NCBI GenBank assembly: GCA_035582835.1
Contig: JAYKAV010002042.1
Coordinates: 840,122 to 904,121 of the forward strand
Source: Phoebastria nigripes
Taxonomy: Eukaryota; Chordata; Aves; Procellariiformes; Diomedeidae
Reading direction: 5' to 3'
DNA: 64,000 bases
This document shows, piece after piece, positions 38,101-51,511 of this stretch. Each line of letters starts with the position of its first letter. The first letter of the stretch is position 1. The notes below the pieces were generated by a model. That model was given only the letters and a program-made list of their open reading frames with translations, ran no database searches and was not told the origin of the DNA. Both the position numbers and the translations under genes were made by a program.

Positions 38101-41100
38101 CATTAATACAGCAGTCCATGATTCTCTTCTTATTCTCAGATGGGCACTAAGTTTCTGGCTTTAACTGTAGAAGCAAAAGTGGCTGTACCATTTATTCTGG
38201 TTATTTTGTTTCATAGCTGTATTGGCAGAGTTGCTTACAAGTTCCTGACAACACCTTTAGCTGATCCCCTTTTTTCTCTCTCAGGCAGTGTCCATGACTG
38301 CTTGTCTCTTGTTAGTTGTATTGCCTTTCCAGACTTAGAAAATACTGGCAGGTATTAGTGTTTATCTAAAGTAGTTTTTTATTTTCTGTCCAAAGACAGA
38401 CTTCTAGTGACACTTACTACATTGCAGAATTGAAAGACAGTTTTCTGCATCCATTCATCCCCAACACTAGGAATAATACAGGGCTGTTTTGTAGAAAGAA
38501 ATCATCTTTAAGGGGTAATTCATCATGTCTTTTGTCTATCTCTAGTCCTTTTGGTGAAAGATGTTTAAAAGGGAAATGAGTTAATATCAAAGAGTAGTAC
38601 ACAGAAATAGTAAGTAGAAGTTGGATGCCAGTGTGACAAAGTACTGAGATTTGTTGATAAAGGTGTAATACCTTCCAGAGAATGCACATTATAATTGAAT
38701 GCTGTGTAGCTCTCAGTATTTCATATAGCATTTGAGATGCATAGAATGAGCGCAATACCTGGAGCAGTTGTTCTGAATAGCAACATCGTCTGCAGTTTCA
38801 AGTATTTGCATTTTAATGTTGCTATAATCTAGGTTAGAGGCTGGTTACTTAATATTTGCTGATACTGTTTTCTTTACTGTTTTCCTCTTGTAACTTTTTC
38901 CCCCCTTTTCTCTTATTCTTGAACTGCATCTTTCTCATCTGTCTGATCTCTCTGAGTCCTGTGTGTTCAGTTACTACAGTTGTCTTCATAACTCTGGATC
39001 CATCTCCCCCTTCCCTTTCCTTCCCTGAACTATAAACTCGTGTGGAAAGCTACACCTTATTCTCTATTTTTTTAATGCCTCAGTTCAAACTGATGCTGGT
39101 TTAAAAACTGAGTAGATATATTCCTCCTCCCTGCAGGCTGTCCTTTTGAATTTTTTTCTTGTTCTGCTGAAAGTAATATTTTCTGTCATACAATATGTTT
39201 TTCTTCATTCCTTTTTTCTTAGCCTCATTAAGTTTGCAGCATCTTCTTGTGTTTTTGAAACTCATACTTTTGTTCCCAGAATTGTGGTCTGTGCTTTGGT
39301 GGGTATTTAATTACATGTCTTTGCTACAATTTTGTTGATTGAAGCTATTTTAAATACAGCTAAAATCTGTCATCTTTCATTGAAAGTTCCTAACAGAAAA
39401 TAGCTTATTACATACCTCTAAATATTCCATTCTGCTCTCATTGTACCTATGTTGCTTCCTTACACTCCCACCCATATTTTTCCTCAACTTGATTTTGCTT
39501 GTGTCTTATCTCAAACTTCATTTTACATTTGTTTNGTGTGTGAACGTGCTTTGTCAAGAAAGGCCAACGCTTCACCCTGTAAATCTAATTTTGACTTTTA
39601 AAACCTTTTTGTTGTACTTGCTTATCTCTATATTCTGTTTTGATGGCTGTCATCTATGTGTTCAGGTACTAGGATGATATATAACAATATATGGTTCTCT
39701 TTTTCTGGTTAAAATATTTATAATTTTATATGATTTTATTTATTTATTTAAACAGTAGACTCTATAGCGGCCGAAATACACAATGAGGATATTTTTTAGG
39801 AATTAGGATCTGGAAAGTCTGTCTTATTTGTGGACCACGTTTTAGGACATGATTTATTTGACAGCCTCATGAGAGCCTCAGTAAATCTGCCTTTTCCTGG
39901 GTAGAGCTTCTCAAGGGGAATTGCGTAAGCACATGCCTGGAAAGCAGTAGATTGTAAGGGAGGGGAACTGAAAAACAGATTGTGAGGTGGCTCACAGAAT
40001 TTAATTTTTGAACGCAGATCTTATTTCTCCTAAAATCAAGGATCCACTCAGATTCAATACTGTCTTGTATTTGAACTGGTTAGATTATATATACATTATG
40101 CAATGTGATACATCTGTAAAACAACTCTGTTTTTCATTTGGAAAGAAAAAGGTTGAGATTTTTAAGGTAATTTTTACAGTTTGCATGTTTTTTCAATAGC
40201 TGTGAATTGGCCATTAGGCAAATGGGCTTTGCGTTTGAGGTGTATAATGTTGTTTGTCTGGTCAGTCACAGTCTTCACCAATGTGCTTCATGGTTTTCAG
40301 CCTGGACCACCAGCTTTGTAAGATGTGGTGTGTAAAGTGTGCTCTGGTGTTGCTGAGGGGAGGGTGCTTAGAATTTAGTGAGAACCGATTGCTTCATATC
40401 CACATATGCAGTAGTGCTATAGTTTGTCCAGAAGTTAATGAAAAACTGAGACTGATCATTGTCTGGGAAGGTGGGATTTTTCTATCCTGTTACAGATTTT
40501 TGAAAGTGTTCCTTAAAATCTCATATAGAAACATCTTTATATCAATAGAAAATTAAGGAGCATTGCTGCACAGCAGGTTACACCAAACTTTATTAACTAG
40601 TGCAAATTTGACTATAGTTCCTATTTCTCCAAACTACTTCTCAAAGCAGCTTATTTCTTGTCTAGCCTGGATTAATTTCAATCAGGTTGTCTTCATGCTT
40701 GAGCTGGTATCATCCAAGTAATAGAACTGATGTCATCAAACTTGACAAGATGATTCATACTGTACTTCCAGTGCATAAGATTCGCATCTGTGTCCATCAT
40801 GTTCTCTTCAAAATACGAAACGTTGACAGAGAGAACTTAAATGAAAATTGATTCTATGAGCCTTCATGGGTGAGAAGGCTGATGATAAAGCTGCAGTTTC
40901 TTCTCTGTATTGTCAATACATCCCCTTAAGATGGATTCAGATCACTTGTAGCATTTCACTTAGTCCTTTTTTTCTCTTTCTTAATCTGCTTTTTAACATT
41001 GAGCCATACTTAATGGTACAAACAAAAAATGGTGTCTCTTCTCTAGATGTTAGCATCCTCTATTGCTGATTTTTGGGTTTTTTTCTTTTCTGTTTAGAAT

Positions 41101-44100
41101 TTTGAATTATGTCAGGTGAGATATTTGTGGCACCTGAATGAGGTTGAAAGTGGCTTTTGAGTTGTTTCACTTGTTCAGGAAGTAGATGTTTAATACTGGG
41201 CACAAGTATATTCAGTGTGTATGTACGTATATATCAATCAGTGTATTCAGGACTGATTTCCTTAATGTTGATCAACATATTCTGTGACTAAGGAGCTGAA
41301 ATAGGAGATTGGCTCTTTCAGTCAGAAGACATTTATGATTTTCATGAACCAGGCAGGACAAAGATCAGTCACATCACCCCACCTGAAAGTTCTTGTGGAG
41401 TGAATGGACTGTCATTTGAAACTGAATTGCTGTTACTAGCACCTCAGGAACTTGGGGGTTTTGGTGGGTTTTTTGGTTCGTTCATTGGGTTTTTTATTTG
41501 GTTGTTTGGTTTTTTTACTTTGAAAGTAAAGTGGTTGCACTTTGCCATGCATTTGATTAAATGAACAGCTTCTAAAGGCATGCTTGGATCAAACCAATTG
41601 TATGCTATTATCTGTGTACTCTCTAGATCAATGTCTCTTGTGTCTGGACTTGTAACAGGGCAGCAATCTGATGGCTGATTATACATTGCACAGAACTGTA
41701 TATATATCAATCCTGTAGAAATGATAAAGATTGGAGTAGCTCTTAGAGCATTGTGATAGAATAGCGTATTTTGTGAAGGCGAGTATTTAAATCTCACCAC
41801 CACTGGCAATGCTGTTGAGAGACAAAAGAATAATAAATACTGAGTTACTTCAGATCGAATCCAATTAGTAGGATCTTTACTGATTTGGGGCAGGAAGCAT
41901 TAATTTGCAACACTGTAATGTGTAAACATTTCTTACGAATCATTTATGGTGAATTTCCTTAAGATGGGCTGTGAGGCAACCTAACACGTTGCTCCTGAAA
42001 GTAGTCACCTCGCTCCCACCAACCACTTCCTTTGTCTTAGCTAGACACTTATTTTACTTCTTGCTTTGGTACGTTAAATCAGCTCAACAACAAAGCAAGT
42101 ACTTGCTTTCTTTTGATGCTGGCTCAGGCAGGTAAATCCACCCACAAGGAGGGTGTTAGAGCCAGCAAAAGACAGGTAGTGGAAGTGCAAGGGCAACATC
42201 TGGAACAAAGTAGGAAAGGGCGACTAAGACTGTTTCTTCAGCAACAATAAAGTGCTAAGTTGGATGCTCAGCTGTCTAATGGAATTTCACCTTTCAGGAA
42301 GCCCAGTAATGCTGACAAGTTATTTTGCATTGTTTTTTTCCAGTTGCTTGATCACCTAATGCTAATATTCCATTTGGTTTTAAGGAACTGGATCTTTATC
42401 ACTCATTTCAGTATCAAAGGCAAGATATATAACAAAAAGGCTGGTACCATGACGTTTTTTGTTATTCCAAAATTATAACTTCAATTTCTTTTTGTTGCCG
42501 AAGTAAAGTTAGGTCACAAGGAATTCAGCAATGCACTTGGACTTACCAGGTGGAGAAGGTGAAGTGTATCCCAGTAAATGCCATTTCATGTAAGCAGCTC
42601 TGCTGTAATTTTGATGTTGAAAACCCACTCCAAAGACTTTGGAGGTTAATGATAACATACATTTCTGAAAGAGCAGGTACCTCATTGCTAAATGTCATAT
42701 AGAATTGCTTTTTGAATTTATCGGTTCCTCTGTATTTCATTACAGCAATGACTGCAGGAGTTTTTTGATATTGAGCAGACATCAGCTTAGATGTATGCTA
42801 GAGCTGAAGTTTGTACAACTGCAAATAACTAACTCTTTTCTGGTTTTGCCATTTTCCAGCAAAATGTGACTAACTTCTTTAGATTATTTACTTCACATGT
42901 TCTGCCTCGGCAATCATGAAAGTGCATTTGTTTCTCCAGTAAAGAGCGTCATCTGAGCACTGACTCTCAATCAAGCTGGACAGTGCTATTTTGAGCAGTA
43001 GGTTACAACCTTGAAGTCACATGTAACAGAGTTATGGTAAAAAGCTTTTAATATTGTCTAAACAGTAGGCTGAGAAATTTCAAGGTGTTGTTACAGAAAG
43101 GGAATTCCTGTTTCAACAAAAATACTATTACATTTTTTCAGGTCTGTTTATTACTAACCAGTTTTTTAAAATGCATAATATATAGCAAAATTTAAATATC
43201 AACTGAAACAGCACCTTTTTTCTTTTCCCCTTTGCATGTGTTGTGTGTGTTTAAAAACAGCTCGCTAGCAAATGCCCCTGTAAAGAAGTCTATCTCCATG
43301 CTGGTTCTTGAATTTTCTCAGTGTTTGTGTGCCATATGGTTTTACAATAAGGAAGACTCCTCAAAAGGTGTGTAGGTGGACTAAAAGAGGAGGAACTAAG
43401 ATAAAACTAAAGAAAACTAGTAGACAATTTGCTCCATTAAATGCAAAAACCTTAACATGGTATGGGGTATACCCCAAGCAGGAAATTTTTAGCTATGCCG
43501 TCATAGTGCATTAGAGTGTTTCTTTGGGGTAGTATTTTCTTAGAATCAGTTGGAAAACAGAATTGCCTGGAAAAGTGAAGAATAATAAATTTTATTATTC
43601 TGTATTTAGTAGTTCATCACTTTCCTTTTTGCTTTAGTCCTTTCTTTAGGAAATCCAAACCTTTAGAAAAACTAATTTTGCTGAACTGCTGTAAAACCTG
43701 CATGTTTCCATAGCACAGAAATGACATAGTTGTATTTATTATGAACTGTTGAATGTCACTCTTGAAGGTCATATCCAGGTATGCTAGATCATCAACCTGG
43801 ACCAACATTTGCATTTGTTATTATTTTGACATGCGACAATTTCAATGCGATAATAGCTGTTAGTTTCTCTGGATCATCCAGGTTCTTCTTCTCACATTAT
43901 TTGGTGGATGTATTTCTGCTGTTCTTGCATTGTAAAGTGAATCCTGTCCAGTGTGGTTTTCCTTCCTGATTCAGAATTAATGGTGAGGCGAGGAAATAAA
44001 TGTGCTGACCTCTGAGATTTCCCCCCCCCCCCCTCATTTCTGCAAAGTTCTACAATACCTTTGGTGTGGCATCCTAGCCTATGAAAGTTTCTGTCAGCAT

Positions 44101-46419
44101 TGTCCTGAAAGCGGTCAGATGTGTCAGGAGTTAGGCACCAGAAACATGCTTGAATCAGTATTAGAGATGTTCACTTCCACCAGCAGCAGTGCAAATTCAC
44201 ATCTGGGAGAAGTGGGTGGTAAGCAAGAGTATAGCTACAATAATACCAAGACTGGAGAAGTCCATTCCTTTCCTGTGCCAGGGCTGACATTGGCAATTTG
44301 GTTGTCATTTCTGTAGAGTTGTTACAGCAGCACAAGGGCCTTTAGGTACAATACTAAATTCTTCTTGGAATTGGTGCACAGGTCTGATGTTTTATTCCCC
44401 ACTCCATTAAAAGCAATTAAAAATGGGACGTTATTTTCTATTTCACTGGTAAGGGGTTTTATGCTTCTGAAAACTTCAGAGAATTTCCTCTTCTAAAACC
44501 ACTTTGAAGTCATGAATTTTCATCACTGAAGAAGAAAGTTAATGTCAGGATTTAAGACATAAACTGTGATTAGTATATGATTTCTGCAAATCTGGGTTAT
44601 GTGTAAGAAAGTAATCTCTCCAACTACCATTGCAGATGCTTCACTTTTACATCATTTAATTCAATAGACAAATAAGATCTATTCAATCCTAAAGCTTTGT
44701 CTGGCATCCCATGTCTCTTTTTTGGGGAGAAAGGNGGCATATTGCTGAGTAGGGAGCGTATTGTGAACAGAATTCGGGGTGGAATTTGTCTTGGCTAACT
44801 TCAAGCATCTGCAGCATAGACATCTGCACTTAAACCATAAGGAGCGTTTGAAAATTTGAAAATTGTATTGAAAATACAGTGATTTGGAAAAGGAGAAGTC
44901 AGTTTTCATTACTCGGAGGAAAGCACCATGTGGACTTAAATGCCAACATTTGAAGGAAATCCCATTTCTTAGTAGGATGTCTCATCTTGATGCCATTATA
45001 GGGCAATAAAATTTGTGTGCTTTCCAACAAGATCTTTTTGCAGATCCATAGTGCTTGTTGCAGCAATATCAAGGCACCAAGACTTTTCAACCCTGTACCA
45101 GTCAAGTGACTTTGTGGCTATACTGAGGCTGAGAAGGCTACTGAGGTGCTCCACACTCAGAGAATTAGGAGGGTTTGCTTTGTAGAGTTCAAATTAGAAA
45201 GAATTTATATGAGACTAACAATGAATAAAGGGTAAGGCTAGGTTTCCATAGGTGACCTTTAAGTCCCAGGTTGCCTACTAGTGACTTTGGCTTTCCTTCC
45301 ACATGCACAGTCACTTTTTTTTTTTTTTTTTTAATTTCTCTCTTAAGAATTTCAGAATACAGCACTTAAAACAGCTTATGTTACATATGAATGCCCAGAA
45401 AATAACTAATTTTACCCTATAATTCTTCTAGCTACTGCTTTGTTTGCTTTAGTGTGTTGTGTGAAGTACCATCCTGAACAAAGAGTTACAGAAAAGCGAA
45501 GAATTACACAAAAGGAGCAGGTCTTTGATATGAAGATTTATCAGTCAAACTTAGCTTTGAAAATCTCATCTCTCTCTGAATAGTTGCATAGGGAGAAGTT
45601 AGATTTCTGGACTAGGTTTTTCTTACGTGGGTTCATTTCAGGGTTAGCTGGCTGATGGGCTAAATCAAGATTTCAGAGAAGCCACTGCTAGGGCTGCTGT
45701 CTGTTAAATTCAATGAGAATTGCAGACAAAAAAAAATCAGACGTTCTGAAGAGAGCTACAAAATTAATTATAAATAACTGCCTACAACTGTGTTAATTTT
45801 TCTGTAGTATTTTTTTTTTGCTAATAAAATATGAAATATTTTCTCCAAATACGTACGCGTCCACACATAATATACTGAGCAGTAAATATCAGACTTGCTG
45901 TAGTCACTGTACCTTTACATTATTCAGATTTTTGGTTAGTACATTTTGAAATTGATTCCAGCTTATCTAAGTATAGTCCATTTAATCTTAATGCATGAAA
46001 TTTTCTTACTATGTCCTCCACTTAGTACCTTTCTGCTCAGCATGATGTTTAATGAAATTTCAGTATAGCAGTAGCTCTTTAGTATCTGTTATTCAAACAT
46101 CATATAGAAAGACATCCAGAAATATATTGTTTGGTCTTGCAGTGATTTGTGATACTTTCTGTAAAGCTAAGTTAATGAGATGGCAGCTATGTTTATTTAA
46201 ATTGGTTTAAAATGTTCAAGATTGTTCTGAATTGTAAGGTGTACATTTGTTTAATCAATAGAAGGTTTTATTTGAGATTTTATCTACTTAAAAAAGCAAA
46301 TGGCCTGCGTTTGATCATCATATTAACATAAAGTACCTATTCAAATTGAACCCCATGAATACATTATTACTGAAATTTTTTTTTTTTTTTTATCTTTAAT
46401 TTTTTTTATTTTCACATAG
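35121..46419 (+). other. N4BP2L2: Rest of the long-form N4BP2L2 intron
   Basis: About 11 kb of AT-rich intron ends in a long T-rich tract and TTTTCACATAG. It includes a degenerate CR1 fragment (37655-38020), a T-run at 45309-45332 and a C-run at 44022-44034. Several - strand open frames (41444-41809, 42543-42782, 44679-45105) have protein-like composition but no family I recognise. They are interrupted by stops and no gene is called. Confidence 0.7.
37655..38020 (+). mobile_element. Degenerate CR1 LINE 3' fragment
   Basis: On the + strand the order of motifs follows a CR1 3' end. GGCCTGGAGCACCTGATACG is followed by GATTGTTCAGCCTTAAGAAG, then AACGTGGGAAATTCCAGTTG, GGAGTATTCAAAACTTG, and GGTTGGACCATATGATCTCC with AGAGGCCCCCAG. 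Each corresponds to a CR1 segment with many substitutions. It is an old, truncated copy with approximate ends. Confidence 0.8.
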
Positions 46420-48233
46420 GGAGACAGTTTTAAAGAAGAACCCTGGGCACCTGTTGACAAAAGCAAAGCAGAGGAAAAAACGAAAAAGAAACAAAAAAAT
46501 GAAAGGCAATCATACAGAAATTACAAAGAAAAAGTTAGGCAGAGCCGCTCATCATCCAATTCCAGATGGCCAGGACACATCAGAAAGTGAAGAGGATGAT
46601 TCAGAAGAAGAAAACAGCAAATCATTGTGTACATTCAGTGAAGGTCCAGAGGATCCAGTAACAGTTTGTGAAAAGCAGCCTAATGGTGATGATGAAAGCC
46701 TAAAAGAAGCTGCAGTGGTTTCAAGAGAAAGGTTTCCTGTCGCTGTGTCTGAGGTCTCAACGATGTTGGACAGTGCATTGAAAAATGAATTGCCTGTAGA
46801 AAGTGACAGTTCACTTCTAATAGATGTAAAACCTTTTTCTACTGAAAACCTAACCAAAAATGCATTCAATGATGAAGAAACAAATCAAAGGCACAAAGAA
46901 AATCTTTGCAGAAGCGGTTTCCTAAAAATAAACAATGATAAAAATTCCATCCAGGAAACAGAAGGCATCTCTGGAGATTATAACATGCCACTGTTAAGCA
47001 CGGAAAACAAACTCGGATCATATCAAATTACATGTGAACCTGACATGGAAACTAAGCTGTTAAGTTTAAATGGTGAAGAAAAAGAAATCTCTAAGTGTTA
47101 CAATTCAAACGTACATGATAACGTGCCTGATAATAACACAGAGGACAAAGGTGCATTAAAAGCAGAAGAGAATAGCTCTAATGCCTGGGCTTTTTTTTCA
47201 ATTAATTTACCTAGTGAGGAATTGCAGCTGGGCTTTGATACGCAAGCTTCTCTTTCTTCTTGGTCTGAGGATAAATTTGTAGGTGAACAAAGGCCCCAAA
47301 AAATGAGGAAACCTAAACAGGCTCATACGAACAGTTCAACACTGCTAAACTGCTATCGGTCAAATGAAGGATTGGCAAAGGAAAACTATCAGGTAACAGG
47401 AACTGAGGAGGCTGGTAATATAATAAGCAATAGTCTATTGGCATCTCCAGCTGGTGAAGTGCACTTTGATTCCCTTGTGGAAGCCAGGGCCACCTTCATG
47501 CAGTGTTCGAGTGAAGTAAATGTTCCAAGAAATGATGCTGCACCAATGACATCGAAGAGGAAAAGATACAGAAGAATTGTCAACTTGGCACCAAAGTTTA
47601 ATCTACCAAGACAGATTGCTGGTAGTACAGAGGGAGGGAAGGAAGTCCCAAGAAAAGATGATGTTCCCCCAAAAAGTGTTTTAGAAGTGGAGCAAAAGAG
47701 CTTTCTAAGCAAGGACAGTGGAGAGGAACCTGAGCAGAACCGTGCATTGCAGGAATATTCTGCACCTTACAGTGGCACCGGGGCAACCTATTCCTTACCC
47801 ACCCCGGATGCAGATGCGCTGTTACGTGATATTTCTTACATTCGTTCAGGACAATCTTCTCCTATGCCAAAATATTCCTGCAGGGTCTGTGTAGTTTCCA
47901 GGACGAAGGAGGAACAAGCTAGAACTCTTAAGCAACAACAGGTAGTTGATAAAAAGGAGGGCGAGAGTGAACAAGTTTCTTCAGAGGTTACAAATAGCCA
48001 ACCAGATATTTTGTCTTCTGTTAAAGTTGTTTCTGAATATCCAGAAGATTCTAGTATATTGGCAAGCTGCAGTGAAAATGTGCACGAAGCAGATGACGCT
48101 GAGCCAGCAGAGGCCTCACAACTTGAAGATAATGAAGACGTGAATACGAAATGTAGTTTTCTGGGACTTCCCTTATCGTTAGGATTTGCTTTTCAACTTG
48201 TGCAGCTCTTTGGTTCTCCAGGTCTTCCGTTGG
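46420..48233 (+). CDS. N4BP2L2: N4BP2L2 long-form large exon
   Basis: A 1814-nt exon follows a long pyrimidine tract and CACATAG. The first base G completes the Arg codon started at 31271. It encodes residues 636-1239 plus one base of E1240. It opens with a very basic stretch (KQRKKRKRNKKMKG, about 648-661), a likely nuclear localisation signal, then an acidic patch TSESEEDDSEEE. A long polar, probably disordered region follows, with a second basic cluster SKRKRYRR. It ends in a compact hydrophobic block FLGLPLSLGFAFQLVQLFGS before the donor TTGG/GTAATA. The open frame runs on to a TAA at 48262, but the joining exons show that splicing at 48233 is the intended path. The block resembles a region of N4BP2 after its kinase domain (recalled family knowledge, not searched). 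Confidence 0.88.
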
Positions 48234-50678
48234 GTAATACTCTTCTTATTACTCCTATCTAAAAAAACAACGAAACAAAAAAAAAAAAAAACCACCCACC
48301 CACCCCAAAACCCCAAACAAACAAAAACCCACCAAAACACCCCCCAAAAACCAAAACAAACAAACAAAAACCCCAAATCCCTATGATTAAATACTCAGGT
48401 TTATTTCAGGTACCAATTAATCAAATATTAATCCTATTGAAAGGAATCACTGCTGCTTTGGTGATTATTTTATTTATTTTATTTCATTTTTTACCTAAAA
48501 TTTTCTTCAGTCTCTGTCAAAGGTGCCGATGGGTTTGGCCTCATATTTGTAGTCTCTGTAGTAACGAAGACTTACTAACTTTAAATCCAAATCCTACTGA
48601 GTAGGACTTTACTGTGTTGATTACAAAACTAAATGAAAACATGGTACAAAATGTGTGCTCTCATATAAAAGTTGCATGTTTGGTTTTATATTCCACTTGG
48701 TTAATACAGTAGCATTCCTTTTTCTTTATTTAGTAATTTTTTCATAGACCATTATGTGGCTTAGATACTGTTGAAAAACTTTCCCAGAATCTAATTTAAT
48801 TTGAAAATCAAATTACAAGACACATTTTCTGATAGTGCATACCTTCTTTTTAATCATGCATGATTAAGAAGTGTCACAGTTGTATACTTGCCTTCCAGAG
48901 TTCCAATTGTCGTATTTTTGTACTTTCAGTTTAATCATTTTAAATTAGCGGTTAGAAGTATGATTATCAGTCCTCAAAGGAGTTGTGTGTGGCAACCATG
49001 ATTTCCAAATTTACTGGAAGCTAACATAACCGAACAGAGCTGTAGCCAGCAACAACAGACATTTGTTTGGAAATCACCCTAGGACATGGTGCTGTGTACG
49101 CGCCTGCTGAAAGAGCCACGTTCCCTGTGTGTAAAGTTCTGCAACTTCTTTGATCTAAATGTAGCCTGTAGGAAAAACAGTAACTTTGATTTGGCAAACA
49201 AACAGGATTAAAAAACACAGTCCACTTTTTCAGCACGTAGACCTTTACACCTGTTTGTTTCAGTAGAATTTAAAGTTAAGCATGTATTTTCATGTGAAAA
49301 TTTTAAGATGACAACTGAGGATCCGCTTATGTCTGTCTGTCTGCCCAAACTGACCTTGGGATTCTTTGTTTTTATTGCAAAAGTTGATGGCAATGCTGCC
49401 TGCCAGAACAGTGATGGCACACCACTGGCAGCACTACTAGGCTTGGTACCAGTACATTTGATGTGGTCCCCAAAGGACCTGCAGTGCTGCTTTATCTAAA
49501 TCTGGCACCACACACCTAAGGATTTGCCATATAGCGCTAAAACAGAGCAGGGAAGTACTGCTCATGTCCTCAACTATCACATATAAAACATCCTTCTTCT
49601 CCAAACTTGGTGAGTATTCATACCTTAAATTTCATCATCTAAGAGGGAGTGGAGTTGGCCATGACTTGAAAACAGGGATCTGCTGGGGAAAAAACAAGAA
49701 CAGGCATTCAGAAACTCAATAGGTTAGTGAACCAAATGTCGTTCTTCTCTGAGTCAGTAACAGGTGAAATTCTCTGGTGTTTAGATGAGTTTCCTTTGGA
49801 AATAACCTTTAAGAAATACAAACCCACCCCGATATCTCTCTGAAGCCCTGCCAGCTTGTCATTGCTGTTTGGTGGGGTTTTTTTCCTTCAAAATTGTGCG
49901 TGCTGTCTGCAGGAGGCTGGCCACATTCTGATTTGACTATAATTTTCCTACAATTTTCCTACAATTTCAAAAATTCTTGTGCTTTTTTTGTGCTTTTGTT
50001 AGATATTGATAGGCTACTATTTATTCATGTACAGATTTGAGCTGTAGTATTTTATAACACTGGCAATTGCAGTCAATTTTTATGGAAAATATTTTGGGGG
50101 GGAAATTTTTGGTAAAGAAGTGACTTTGGTTATTTATAAATGAAAGATTTAGTTGACTGAATTGCTTGTATGATTGTCATATAAGCATAGAATATATTTT
50201 TAGACTGTTTTCCTACGAAGAATCTCTCTTCAGCTTCTTAAACAGTGTTAGAGTTAAAACATTTTAGAAAGTAATTTCTTTAGTGACATTGCACAAATTC
50301 CTATAATTAAACATTTTAAAATTTAAAGGTGGTTACTTAAGTTGCATTTTGTTTAATTTATGGGCTGAAAGCTTTCTGTTTTTCTTGTTTGTGCCTAGTT
50401 TCGGGGGAGTCTGTGGGGGAAATGAAAGTATGATAGGAAAGCCTTTGCCTAAAAAAAGAAACCAAAACCAAACCTCCTTCCCCCTCCTCCCCATCCCGAG
50501 CACTGGCCTTAGATTCTAGAAAACCTAAATTCTGACTTTGCTGCTGGCTCATTTAAATATCTGCTGATTTTTTAAAAAAGTCTGTATGTATAATGTGTGC
50601 AAAAATTGTAATTCAGTGATATATTTTGGCTACGGAGAGATCTGAACACTCAACTACAAAAAATATTTTCTTCTGCAG
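48234..50678 (+). other. N4BP2L2: N4BP2L2 long-form intron
   Basis: A 2.4 kb intron from GTAATA to TTTTCTTCTGCAG. Just inside it, 48262-48375, is an A/C-rich low-complexity tract. The rest is AT-rich with no recognised feature. Confidence 0.85.
48262..48375. repeat. A/C-rich low-complexity tract just after a splice donor
   Basis: Runs of A and C (ACAAACAAAC, CCACCCACCCACCCC, CACCCCCC) extend over about 115 bp, starting 29 bases after the donor at 48233/48234. The type resembles the tract at 34436-34520. Confidence 0.8.
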
Positions 50679-50764
50679 AATCCTTGTTGCCAGATGATTA
50701 TATAGTTCCACTTGACTGGAAAGTTTCAAAGATGATCTATTTACTGTGGAAGACCTCTGTGGAG
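50679..50764 (+). CDS. N4BP2L2: N4BP2L2 long-form exon, SLLPDDYIVPLDWKVSK block
   Basis: This 86-nt exon lies between TTTTCTTCTGCAG and GAG/GTACGA. It completes E1240 and encodes SLLPDDYIVPLDWKVSKMIY and on to TSVE (residues 1241-1268), continuing the hydrophobic block FLGLPLS...GSPGLPL of the previous exon. Phase 1 in, phase 0 out. It is too short for a simple ORF scan, but splice sites and the continuity of the block support it well. Confidence 0.88.
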
Positions 50765-51465
50765 GTACGAATTTTAGGGGATTTTGGAAGGCTTTCCAGT
50801 ATTCCAGTGTAAAGAGGAATCCTTCAGTTCATAAGCAAGATGGTGTCCTTTGCTCATAAATTTGCTTTGTTTTTTAATACCCACAATGAGGAGATGGATG
50901 TTTTATGTAGTCTTCTGAATGCTTCCGTAACCTGCTCCAGGCCATGGTAGGATTCAGGTTTTGAAAGATCAGCTTCAGAAATGTATACAAAGTAGTTAAA
51001 GGAGGAAAAAACCCAACCTTTTCCTTGATACTTGTGTCCTGACCTGGCCTATGTTTGTTAAGTACAGCCTACCATCATCTAGTTGTTTTCCTTCTTACGG
51101 TTTTCTCCCATCATCTGAGCAAATTTCATCTTCCGTTAACAGTAGCTTCTTCACGGCTACTTCTACAAGGAGATGTAGCAGAGAAGTTGTTCTGAGTGAC
51201 TGATGGCAACTTAATTCTCCTTGTTAGAAAGTGTTACCTTACAAATTACTTTTTTGCTACTTCCCACTGTGGCTGTTGCTTTGTGAAGGTTTGTTTTTAT
51301 TTAAGGAGCACTGTAGTGTCTGGTACTGGAAATGAGGAAAATCCTGTAAATACAATGAAATAGTAACTATAAAATAGAGCATGGACCTTATTCTTTCCCA
51401 AAATATGAAAATCTCTTGTCACATACTTTCTTTTTTTTTCTCCCAACTATTATTATCTGTTTTAG
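50765..51465 (+). other. N4BP2L2: N4BP2L2 long-form intron
   Basis: A 701-bp intron ending TATTATCTGTTTTAG. Nothing else was seen. Confidence 0.8.
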
Positions 51466-51511
51466 GAGAAACAAAAAACAAATGGATTGCAGAATGGAAA
51501 CACCTTGGCTG
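51466..51511 (+). CDS. N4BP2L2: N4BP2L2 long-form microexon-sized exon
   Basis: This 46-nt exon lies between CTGTTTTAG and GCTG/GTAAGT. It encodes EKQKTNGLQNGNTLA (residues 1269-1283) and one base of codon 1284. The donor GTAAGT is strong. In frame it continues the charged helix-like end of the previous exon (WKTSVE-EKQKTN). Its small size makes it the least certain of the coding exons, but its removal would break the frame into the next exon. Confidence 0.8.

Noticed and set aside
48234..48262. Continuation of the large exon's frame to TAA as the natural C-terminus
   Set aside because: The donor TTGG/GTAATA at 48233 joins in phase to an exon that continues the conserved-looking block; the read-through tail is nine unrelated codons.
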